From an uncultured Lachnospiraceae bacterium (GTDB lineage: Bacteria > Bacillota > Clostridia > Lachnospirales > Lachnospiraceae), in assembly GCA_900313745.1 (NCBI GenBank), contig OMSM01000262.1, forward strand, positions 1-6,526: a stretch of 6,526 bases of DNA, given 5' to 3'. Both the position numbers and the translations under genes were made by a program. Shown here piece after piece: positions 1-5,409 of the stretch. The notes below the pieces were generated by a model. The model did not search any database, was not told the origin of the DNA, and worked only from the letters and a program-made list of their open reading frames with translations. Within the stretch, counting starts at the first letter, position 1. The number at the start of each line of letters is the position of its first letter.

Positions 1-1
1 G

Positions 2-1099
2 ATCACGGCGGATCAGTTCTTTCACTGCAGGGGCTCCGCGGTTTTTCATAACACGGATCTCTGGCGCAAAACTTCTCCCGCCTACGGAAAGGCTGTCTGG
101 GCCTTCTGGCCCTTCGGCGCGGCGTGGATGTGCCGCAATCTCTTCGATGAGTACCTCTTCACCGGGGACAGGGACTATCTCCTCCGGCTTCTTCCCGTGC
201 TCTATGAGAACGCGCTCTTCTGCCGGGACCTTCTTGAGGAGACGCCGGACGGACTTGCCGCGTGTCCGGGAACGTCGCCGGAAAACCCTTTCGTCTGGAA
301 CGGGAAACAATGCTCTGTTGCGCATTATACCGAGTGCAACAACGCCATTATCCGCAACCTGTTCGCCGATTATCTGGAAGCGGTGAAGGCAGCCGGGGAG
401 ACTCTTCCCGACGGCCGGGATTATGAGGGGCTTGCTTCGGACATCCGGGAGCTGCTTCCCCGCATCGCACCTCCGAAAACCGGAAGCCTCGGGCAGCTTC
501 TGGAGTGGAACGAGGAACTGGAGGAACCCTTTGTGCAGCAGGGACACCTCTCGCCCTTCTATGGAATGTATCCCGGAAACCAGTTTTCACAGGGTGATCC
601 GGAGCTGCTCAAGGCCGTTCATGTCCTGCTTGACCGCCGGGGTCCCAGCCGCGGAGGCTGGCCTTCTGCCTGGCGCATAGCGCTCCGTGCAAGGTTCGGC
701 GAAGGCAACGAGGCGTGGCGCATACTCTCGGAAAAGGTGTTTCACAAGGCTGCGGGCGACCACGATGACCACCGCTGGGATCTCTATCCCGGGCACCCCG
801 GCTTCCAGCTGGACGTCTACTACGGCATCACTGCCGCAATCGCGGAAATGCTGATCCAGAGCCATACCGATGAGATCGTCCTTCTTCCGGCTCTTCCGGA
901 TGCCTGGCCGGAGGGCAGCGTCACCGGACTCTCCGCGAGGACCGGAATCACCGCCGACATCCGCTGGGAAAACGGGCAGGCGGAATACATCCTGTACTCC
1001 TCCGCTGCCCGGACCGTACACCTGCGCGGAGGAAAAGGAGAGGTATCCGAAGTATCCCTTGTTCCCGGAGAGGCCTTCCGGGGCAGCTTCCTTCTCTAG
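2..1099 (+). CDS. GH95-like glycoside hydrolase (alpha-L-fucosidase family), C-terminal half, 5' partial
   Basis: The reading frame is open from base 2 to a TAG stop at 1097-1099, giving 365 visible residues. GH95 enzymes usually have about 750-800 residues, so roughly the N-terminal half lies outside the window; the ATG at 128 is internal. GH95-type blocks appear in order: FHNTDLW (fragment residues 19-25), an alpha/alpha-barrel helix around WPFGAAWMCRNLFDEYLFTGD, TSPEN with Glu94 in the place of the family's general acid, GHLSPFYGMYPGNQ with His182, GFQLD with Asp271 in the place of the catalytic Asp, then AAIAEMLIQS and LLPALPDAWPEGSV leading into the C-terminal beta domain. Known family members hydrolyse alpha-1,2-L-fucosyl or related L-galactosyl bonds by inversion, assisted by Asn residues that would lie upstream of this window. 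Several normally conserved residues differ (see findings), so the exact substrate is uncertain. No signal peptide can be assessed. A terminator-like hairpin follows 75 bases downstream. Family assignment is fairly sure; substrate is inference. Confidence 0.85.
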   Translation: MTADQFFHCRGSAVFHNTDLWRKTSPAYGKAVWAFWPFGAAWMCRNLFDEYLFTGDRDYLLRLLPVLYENALFCRDLLEETPDGLAACPGTSPENPFVWNGKQCSVAHYTECNNAIIRNLFADYLEAVKAAGETLPDGRDYEGLASDIRELLPRIAPPKTGSLGQLLEWNEELEEPFVQQGHLSPFYGMYPGNQFSQGDPELLKAVHVLLDRRGPSRGGWPSAWRIALRARFGEGNEAWRILSEKVFHKAAGDHDDHRWDLYPGHPGFQLDVYYGITAAIAEMLIQSHTDEIVLLPALPDAWPEGSVTGLSARTGITADIRWENGQAEYILYSSAARTVHLRGGKGEVSEVSLVPGEAFRGSFLL

Positions 1100-1173
1100 C
1101 CCGGACGGGCGGCGGGTGCCTTCCCTGTCCCGGCGGAGGCTTCCTCACCGCAATACTGCCTCCTGTCTTCATA

Positions 1174-1237
1174 AGTTGCGCAGCAGAACTGCAGGATTAC
1201 CCTTTTTCTGCGGTTCCGCTGCGCAACTATTTTCATT
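1174..1237 (+). terminator. Terminator-like hairpin after the GH95-like gene
   Basis: The arm at 1175-1194 (GTTGCGCAGCAGAACTGCAG) is the reverse complement of 1208-1227 (CTGCGGTTCCGCTGCGCAAC) with two mismatches in 20, around a 13-base loop. It is followed by a moderately T-rich tail, TATTTTCATT. This is consistent with a rho-independent terminator ending the upstream transcript. The T tract is interrupted, so termination may be partial. The outer ends of both arms carry the decamer CTGCGCAACT (one copy per strand), which recurs near the lacI-type gene, so the inverted repeat may instead, or also, be a pair of protein-binding sites. Confidence 0.6.
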
Positions 1238-1299
1238 CCGCCTTGTTCTTTGTGCCGTTTTACCCCGGACGGCAGGTAAAATATGGTTAAATTCCCGAA

Positions 1300-1328
1300 T
1301 TGCGCCTGCTGTTTTCTGCGCTTATCAT
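1300..1328 (+). promoter_or_regulatory. Candidate sigma-70-type promoter for the lacI-type gene
   Basis: A TATCAT box at 1323-1328 matches the -10 consensus at 5 of 6 positions. It lies exactly 17 bases after TTGCGC at 1300-1305, which matches the -35 consensus TTGACA at only 3 of 6. Transcription would begin near 1335, placing the operator-like palindromes at about +30 to +48. The -10 element and spacing are good and the -35 is weak, which suits an activatable or modest promoter. The assignment is by eye. Confidence 0.4.
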
Positions 1329-1363
1329 TAAAAACACAAAGGCCTCAGGCTGATTTCTCCGGG

Positions 1364-1383
1364 AATTGCGCAACTGCGCAACT
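1364..1383. promoter_or_regulatory. Candidate tandem LacI-family operator
   Basis: Two dyads sit side by side. AATTGCGCAACT (1364-1375) contains the perfect 8-bp palindrome TTGCGCAA, and AACTGCGCAACT (1372-1383) overlaps it, with centres 8 bp apart. Even palindromes with a central CG are the typical operator form of LacI/GalR repressors. This one lies just upstream of a LacI-type gene and downstream of the candidate promoter, a position suited to autorepression. The same decamer YTGCGCAACT occurs twice more upstream (1174-1183 on the minus strand, 1219-1228 on the plus strand). That this particular protein binds here is inference. Confidence 0.5.
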
Positions 1384-1447
1384 CCTCTTTCCGGACTCCT
1401 CCTGAAGCTGGTATGCGAAACCAGGGCATAAAAGCAGCATCGAAAGC

Positions 1448-1451
1448 GGAG
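1448..1451 (+). promoter_or_regulatory. Shine-Dalgarno GGAG that favours the start at 1461
   Basis: GGAG ends 9 bases before the ATG at 1461. The alternative in-frame ATG at 1413 has only a weak GAAG-like sequence upstream. Starting at 1461 also gives the short N-terminus before the helix-turn-helix that is normal for the LacI family. Confidence 0.55.
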
Positions 1452-1460
1452 CAGATCGGA

Positions 1461-2504
1461 ATGCCTGCGCAGAACTCACTCACCATCCAGAATATCGCAG
1501 ATCATCTGGGAATCAGCAAAACCACCGTCTCCCGCGCTATCTCCGGCAGGGGCAGGATCGGCGGCGATACCCGTAAACAGGTGCTGGATTACTGCGAATC
1601 GGTCGGATACCGCCCCCGCAGAGCGAAAAAAACCGGTCCGGAAGCCCCGCCTTCGGGGTACGCGCCTGCCGGAAGCCGCAACATCGCCGTAATTCTTCCG
1701 GACAGCCTGCTGCACGATTCGATCTTCTTCCAGAACTGCCTCGCGGGCATCGTCGAGAGCGCCGCTGCCGCGGACTACGATATCGTCATCGCCCTGGAGG
1801 AGGACGCGGGTACGACCGCGATGGAGCGCATCTTCCGGAGGGGAAAGGCGGACGGCGCGGTGCTGATGCGGGGCTATGTGGATGACCCGCAGATCAAGTT
1901 CTTAAAATCCCGGAGCATTCCTTTCGTACTGATCGGCACCACGCCGGAAGACATCGTCCAGGTGGACAGCAACGTCACCGCAGGAGCCAAGGCGCTGGTC
2001 CTCTATCTTCTCGGAATGGGCTTAAGGCACATCGCTTATATAGGGGGCAAAGAGAGCTACCTGGTGAGCCGGAAGCGCGAGGAGGGATTTCTCAGGGCAT
2101 TTGAGGAATACCTGATTCCCGCGGACCATTCCCTGATCTTCCGCAACGCGGTGAACAGCAGCCTCATCGCCTACTACGTGGACAACGCCCTGCAGCGCGG
2201 CGCCCAGTGCATCGTGGGCGGGGACGACCTCATCAGCCGGAGCATCCTTCAGGCGCTGACCGAGCGGGGCGTAAGAGTTCCGGAGGACATTCTGCTTGCG
2301 TCGATGTACAACAGCATCTACACCACCAGCAGCATCCCGCCGATCACCTCGGTCGACGTGGATCCCCGCGAGCTCGGCGAGGCGGCTGGCAAGCGGATCG
2401 TCAGCCTGCTCGAAAGGGAGGACGCACCTCAAAGAACCCAGATTCAGTACAACCTGGTCATCCGCCAGTCCACTCAGGGTTCCGTCCGGCGGGGAAAGCC
2501 CTAG
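1461..2504 (+). CDS. LacI/GalR-family transcriptional regulator with atypical hinge
   Basis: This encodes 347 residues from the ATG at 1461; an in-frame ATG at 1413 would add 16. Residues about 8-28 form the classic LacI helix-turn-helix (TIQNIADHLGISKTTVSRAI), followed by the supporting helix ending in GYRP at 49-52. Residues 74-340 are a periplasmic-binding-protein-like sensor: NIAVILPD, GMGLRHIAYIGG, CIVGGDDLISRSILQAL, RVPEDILLASMYNS and SIPPITSVDVDPRELGEAAG are all recognisable. The MYNS stretch replaces the common GFDD and recalls the FNNS form I associate with maltodextrin-type regulators. Such proteins bind a sugar or sugar phosphate and release DNA. The neighbouring transporter suggests the imported sugar, or a product of it, is the effector. 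The hinge between residues 50 and 75 is about 8 residues longer than usual and lacks the conserved Asn and Leu. It is separated by 86 bases from the binding-protein gene it probably regulates. Confidence 0.93.
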   Translation: MPAQNSLTIQNIADHLGISKTTVSRAISGRGRIGGDTRKQVLDYCESVGYRPRRAKKTGPEAPPSGYAPAGSRNIAVILPDSLLHDSIFFQNCLAGIVESAAAADYDIVIALEEDAGTTAMERIFRRGKADGAVLMRGYVDDPQIKFLKSRSIPFVLIGTTPEDIVQVDSNVTAGAKALVLYLLGMGLRHIAYIGGKESYLVSRKREEGFLRAFEEYLIPADHSLIFRNAVNSSLIAYYVDNALQRGAQCIVGGDDLISRSILQALTERGVRVPEDILLASMYNSIYTTSSIPPITSVDVDPRELGEAAGKRIVSLLEREDAPQRTQIQYNLVIRQSTQGSVRRGKP

Positions 2505-2506
2505 GA

Positions 2507-2516
2507 AGTGATCACT
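2507..2516. promoter_or_regulatory. 10-bp perfect palindrome AGTGATCACT after the lacI-type gene
   Basis: AGTGATCACT reads the same on both strands and begins 3 bases after the regulator's stop codon. It differs from the TGCGCA-centred dyads upstream, so if it is a protein site it belongs to another factor. A chance palindrome is quite possible. Confidence 0.2.
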
Positions 2517-2546
2517 GGAGCCGGATCTCCGGTTCCTTGATATAAC
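2517..2546 (+). terminator. Short hairpin at the end of the lacI-type gene, possible weak terminator
   Basis: GGAGCCGG (2517-2524) pairs with CCGGTTCC (2529-2536) around the loop ATCT, 8 bp with one G-U pair. The tail TTGATATAAC has few T residues, so a strong rho-independent terminator is unlikely. Partial read-through into the binding-protein gene is the simplest reading. Confidence 0.35.
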
Positions 2547-2550
2547 AACC

Positions 2551-2586
2551 GTCCCCTCACTTCGGGGACACCCAGAAAAGGGAGGT
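2551..2586 (+). promoter_or_regulatory. Leader hairpin and strong Shine-Dalgarno of the binding-protein gene
   Basis: GTCCCC (2551-2556) and GGGGAC (2564-2569) form a perfect 6-bp stem with a 7-base loop. The ribosome-binding site GGGAGGT (2580-2586) follows 10 bases later, 4 bases before the ATG at 2591. It is the strongest ribosome-binding site in the window and fits the high demand for a binding protein. The hairpin does not cover the site and may stabilise the 5' end of the message. Confidence 0.5.
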
Positions 2587-2590
2587 AACA

Positions 2591-4234
2591 ATGAAACAAC
2601 GCAAACTTGTCAGCCTGCTGCTCGCAGCCGCCATGGCGCTCTCGCTCACCGCGTGCGCCGGTGCACCTGCTGCCGGCAGCTCCACCCCTGCCGCTCCCGC
2701 GGCAGAAACCGCAGAAGAGGCAGCAGAACCCGCCGCGGCTTCCGATGCCTTTGCCGGTCTTCCGGAGAAGAACACCCCGGCCACCCCTGTCTACGCGTCT
2801 CCGGATATGTACACCATCGACCTCTCCAAGAAGGTCAACATCAACATGTACATGGTCGGCGATACGCCGAATGACTGGGAAGCAGTCTGCGCCGAGATGA
2901 ACAAGTATCTCGAGCCCTACAACACCACCTTCTCCGCCACGTTCTTAAGCTGGGCAGATTACACCACCCTGTATCCCCTGGCTCTTCAGGGCGATGACTG
3001 CGACATCATCTACACCGCCAGCTGGTGCTTCCTCGGCTCCGAGTCGGCGAAGGGATCCTTCGTCGAGCTGACCGATGATTTCATCCAGCAGTACATGCCC
3101 CTCACCTACAGGTATCAGGATCCCGACAGCTACATCGAGAGCCTGCAGGGCGGAAAGCTCTACTGCATCCCCCAGAACATGACCGAGGCTTCTGCCAAGT
3201 ACGTCGCAATCCGCAAGGATCTGGCCGACAAGTACGGCATCGGCGAGCTTAAGACCTGGGAGGATTTCGCCAACTACCTGACCACCATCGCCGAGAAGGA
3301 AACCCCCGAGAGCGGAATCTATGCCTACGCGGCAGCCGGCGAGAACAAGGAGCTCTGGGACGTATGGCGCCAGGAGTTCGATGAGCGCAGCGCGGTTGAG
3401 GATGACTACCTCTGCCTCGGCTATCTCTTCGACGGCAGCGACAAGGCTCCCGCCGTGGAGGATATCCAGCTGATCTATGACATGGACGTCTTCAAGGATT
3501 TCGCACACGAGATGAAGAGACTGGCCGACGCCGGCGTATGGAGCCGCAGCGCCCTGACCAATTCCACCACGAAGGACGAGGCCTTCGGTGCACTGCAGAG
3601 CGCAGCGGATGCCTGGAATACTTCTCTCTTCCCTTACATCGACCAGGCCGAGCAGACGGAGGGCGTCGAGTGCGCCTGCTACGATCTCGGCGCGGACAAC
3701 ATGGCCGCAGCGGCATACGGCGCGGGCGGCCTTGCCATCGCCGAGGATTCCCAGAATCCGGAGCGTGCGGCAATGGTTCTTGACCTGTTCGAGAACGACA
3801 CCTACCTCAACCGCCTCATGACCCTTGGCATCGAGGGTGTGCACTATGAGATGATCGACGAGGATCACTACAGAGAGCTGGAGAAGTCCAAAGACTTCGC
3901 GATCTGGGTTACCGCAGCCTCCTGGTCCATCAAGAACTACAAACTGACCGACGGCGCGATGGATCCCCGCAGGCAGGCAATCGAGGAGGAGACAGAGGCC
4001 CGCGGCGTCGCATCCCCTACCCGCACTTTCAGCCTTGATACCACAGAAATCGCCGATTATGTCACTGCGATCAAGAACGTGATGAACGACTATGTCCCGA
4101 TGCTTCAGCTTGGCCTTGTGGATGACGTGGACGCGACCATCGCCGAGTTCCGCCAGAAGCTGGACGACGCAGGCATGCAGATCTATCTGGATACCTTCAG
4201 GGAGCAGTACGAGGCATGGCTTGCCGCACAGTAA
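2591..4234 (+). CDS. ABC transporter substrate-binding lipoprotein (extracellular family 1, DUF3502-type)
   Basis: This encodes 547 residues. The N-terminus MKQRKLVSLLLAAAMALSLTAC is a lipoprotein signal peptide with lipobox LTAC, so the mature protein should begin at Cys22 and be anchored to the outer face of the membrane. An Ala/Pro/Glu-rich flexible linker covers about residues 23-50. Binding-protein features follow: VNINMYMVGDTPNDW (about 78-92), NKYLEPYNTTF, ADYTTLYPLALQGDDCDIIYTASW, then FVELTDDFIQQYMP and LYCIPQ. The last 65 or so residues, from FSLDTTEIADYVTAIKNVMN to EQYEAWLAAQ, match the DUF3502-like tail of the LplA/YtcQ type. It captures a saccharide and delivers it to the two permeases encoded just downstream. 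The ligand cannot be read from sequence; the GH95-like neighbour hints at a fucosylated or plant/host glycan fragment. Length is normal and there is no sign of a break. Confidence 0.93.
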   Translation: MKQRKLVSLLLAAAMALSLTACAGAPAAGSSTPAAPAAETAEEAAEPAAASDAFAGLPEKNTPATPVYASPDMYTIDLSKKVNINMYMVGDTPNDWEAVCAEMNKYLEPYNTTFSATFLSWADYTTLYPLALQGDDCDIIYTASWCFLGSESAKGSFVELTDDFIQQYMPLTYRYQDPDSYIESLQGGKLYCIPQNMTEASAKYVAIRKDLADKYGIGELKTWEDFANYLTTIAEKETPESGIYAYAAAGENKELWDVWRQEFDERSAVEDDYLCLGYLFDGSDKAPAVEDIQLIYDMDVFKDFAHEMKRLADAGVWSRSALTNSTTKDEAFGALQSAADAWNTSLFPYIDQAEQTEGVECACYDLGADNMAAAAYGAGGLAIAEDSQNPERAAMVLDLFENDTYLNRLMTLGIEGVHYEMIDEDHYRELEKSKDFAIWVTAASWSIKNYKLTDGAMDPRRQAIEEETEARGVASPTRTFSLDTTEIADYVTAIKNVMNDYVPMLQLGLVDDVDATIAEFRQKLDDAGMQIYLDTFREQYEAWLAAQ

Positions 4235-4240
4235 GCCTTC

Positions 4241-4302
4241 CCGCAGTAGTCTCTGCGGAGCCGGGTCTTCATCTGCCGGGCCCCGCAGCAGCAATAAGCT
4301 GC
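4241..4302 (+). promoter_or_regulatory. Alternative-pairing RNA arms in the binding protein-permease gap
   Basis: Three complementary arms occur: CCGCAG (4241-4246), CTGCGG (4253-4258) and CCGCAG again (4283-4288). The middle arm can pair with either neighbour; the second option extends through GCC/GGC to 9 bp with one mismatch. The last arm also overlaps by one base a GCAGC/GCTGC hairpin (4288-4292 with 4298-4302). This is a competing-structure layout just before a strong hairpin at 4327. No known riboswitch is recognised. Confidence 0.3.
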
Positions 4303-4326
4303 AACACAGTTTTAAACGCTAAACCG

Positions 4327-4358
4327 GGGCGGCGGCTAGAGCCGCCGCCCTGTTCTTA
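4327..4358 (+). terminator. Strong GC hairpin, probable attenuator or partial terminator
   Basis: GGGCGGCGGC (4327-4336) and GCCGCCGCCC (4341-4350) form a perfect 10-bp GC-only stem with the tetraloop TAGA, followed by TGTTCTTAT. The tail is only moderately T-rich. In binding-protein/permease operons, a hairpin at this point commonly protects or ends the binding-protein message so that the permeases are made at lower levels. Partial read-through must occur unless the permeases have their own promoter; I see none. Confidence 0.65.
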
Positions 4359-4373
4359 TCCGGGAGAACCGCT

Positions 4374-5321
4374 GTGAAAAAGAATAAACAAACCGAAATA
4401 CAGGTAAAGCAACCGTTTGCCAAGGTCATACGCCGCCACTGGATGCTGCTTTTAATGCTCCTTCCGGCAGTCATCTACGTCCTCGTGTTCTCCTATATGC
4501 CCATGACCGGAATCGTCATGGCGTTCAAGCGCTACCAGCGCTCCGGCGGCATCTACTTCTCCCCCTGGAACGGCCTGAACAACTTCAAGGCCCTGATGAT
4601 CCAGGGAAAACTCGGGATGGTCACGAGAAACACCCTTCTCTACAACATCGCCTTCATCTTCCTCGGCGTGGTCTTCGAGATGGGTTCCGCCATCCTGCTC
4701 AACGAGATCATCTTCAAGCGCTTCAAAAAAGTGGCGCAGTCCTTCATGTTCCTGCCCTACTTCATCAGCTGGGTCGTGGCAGGCGCCATAATGTACAACA
4801 TGTTCAACTACGAGAAGGGCATCGTCAACACGGTGGTCACCGCCCTCGGCGGCGGCCGCATCGATCTGTACAACACCCCTCATCTCTGGCCCTTCGTCCT
4901 GATCTTCCTTAAGCTCTGGAAGCAGACCGGCTACGGGTCCGTGGTCTACCTCGCCGCCATCACCGGTCTCGACCAGGAAATGTTCGAGGCCGCCTCCATC
5001 GACGGCGCGAGTGAGTGGCAGAAGATCCGCTACCTGACCATTCCTTCCCTCGTCCCCACAATGATGATCATGGTCCTGCTCGCCATCGGCAACATCTTCC
5101 GCGGCGACTTCGGCCTGTTCTACCAGACCGTCAAGAGCAGTGCACTGCTGCAGCCTGCCACCGACGTCATCGACACCTATGTCTTCCGCCTGTTAATCGA
5201 CTCGAGCGACTACGGCGTCTCCGCCGCGGCCGGCCTCTACCAGTCGGTACTCTGCTTCATCACCATTACGGTGTGCAACGGGATCGTCAAGAAAATACAG
5301 CCGGATTATTCCCTGTACTGA
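4374..5321 (+). CDS. ABC sugar transporter permease, LplB-type (first permease)
   Basis: This encodes 315 residues from a GTG start; GGGAG at 4362-4366 lies 7 bases upstream, and the next in-frame ATG (4443) is inside the first membrane helix, so GTG is the likely start. Predicted membrane segments lie near residues 23-43, 87-110, 121-145, 172-195, 222-245 and 283-305. The CUT1-type EAA loop that contacts the ATPase is clear: EAASIDGASEWQKIRYLTIP from Glu205. The PMTGIVMAFKRY stretch after helix 1 and the SPWNGLNNF stretch are characteristic of LplB proteins. It forms the membrane channel with the second permease and receives substrate from the upstream lipoprotein. No ATPase gene is in the cluster, as usual for these systems. 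The gap of 139 bases from the binding-protein gene contains the attenuator-like hairpin. Confidence 0.94.
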   Translation: MKKNKQTEIQVKQPFAKVIRRHWMLLLMLLPAVIYVLVFSYMPMTGIVMAFKRYQRSGGIYFSPWNGLNNFKALMIQGKLGMVTRNTLLYNIAFIFLGVVFEMGSAILLNEIIFKRFKKVAQSFMFLPYFISWVVAGAIMYNMFNYEKGIVNTVVTALGGGRIDLYNTPHLWPFVLIFLKLWKQTGYGSVVYLAAITGLDQEMFEAASIDGASEWQKIRYLTIPSLVPTMMIMVLLAIGNIFRGDFGLFYQTVKSSALLQPATDVIDTYVFRLLIDSSDYGVSAAAGLYQSVLCFITITVCNGIVKKIQPDYSLY

Positions 5322-5326
5322 GAGAC

Positions 5327-5339
5327 GTCCCGCAGGGAC
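5327..5339 (+). repeat. Small inverted repeat in the permease-permease gap
   Basis: GTCCC (5327-5331) and GGGAC (5335-5339) form a 5-bp stem with a 3-base loop, starting 6 bases after the first permease stop. The stem sequence resembles the GTCCCC/GGGGAC hairpin before the binding-protein gene. There is no T tract, so it is unlikely to terminate. The rest of the 88-base gap shows only weak CCGG-based pairing and a purine-rich ribosome-binding region (GGAAAGGG) about 8 bases before the ATG at 5410. Confidence 0.3.
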
Positions 5340-5409
5340 TTAAACGAAGAATCGCGGGCTTCGGAATCCGCCGGTTCTTCACGCCGGAAGACAAGGAAAG
5401 GGAAAACTC

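Larger units (their letters stand above)
1100..1460. other. Intergenic regulatory region between GH95-like gene and lacI-type gene
   Basis: No convincing gene is visible here. In order it holds: an imperfect GC-rich hairpin just after the upstream stop (about 1101-1134); a long terminator-like inverted repeat (1175-1227); a 7-bp inverted repeat TTTTACC/GGTAAAA (1258-1264 and 1275-1281, 10-base loop); a candidate promoter (1300-1328); and two abutting operator-like palindromes (1364-1383). The base composition between about 1228 and 1345 is clearly more AT-rich than the surrounding genes, as expected for a promoter region. If translation of the regulator begins at 1413 rather than 1461, the last 48 bases are coding. 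Confidence 0.7.

Noticed and set aside
128..130. ATG as the start of the GH95-like gene
   Set aside because: The same frame is open to the left edge and encodes conserved family sequence (FHNTDLW, WPFGAAW) before this ATG.
318..324. TTGCGCA, resembling the operator core, inside the GH95-like gene
   Set aside because: It lies in conserved coding sequence (Val-Ala-His) and shares only the core, not the flanking ACT/AGT. A similar chance match occurs at 1466-1471.
1258..1281. TTTTACC/GGTAAAA inverted repeat as a terminator or operator
   Set aside because: The arms are only 7 bp with a 10-base gap and no second copy exists, so it is mentioned within the intergenic entry but not called.
870..1331. 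153-codon plus-strand frame spanning the GH95 end and the intergenic region
   Set aside because: It is Arg/Pro/Ser-rich out-of-frame translation of GC-rich coding DNA, and it runs through the terminator-like hairpin and candidate promoter.
2505..2590. Catabolite-response (cre) site before the binding-protein gene
   Set aside because: I looked for the TGNNANCGNNNNCA-type pattern and found no convincing match here or in the 1100-1460 region.
2022..2591. 189-codon minus-strand open frame over the end of the lacI-type gene
   Set aside because: It overlaps a confident plus-strand gene and the intergenic hairpins, and the predicted peptide resembles no family.
2945..4294. 449-codon open frame on the minus strand opposite the binding-protein gene
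   Set aside because: It is a mirror of strongly biased codons in a clear lipoprotein gene on the plus strand. It has no recognisable domain, and its composition is typical of antisense shadows.
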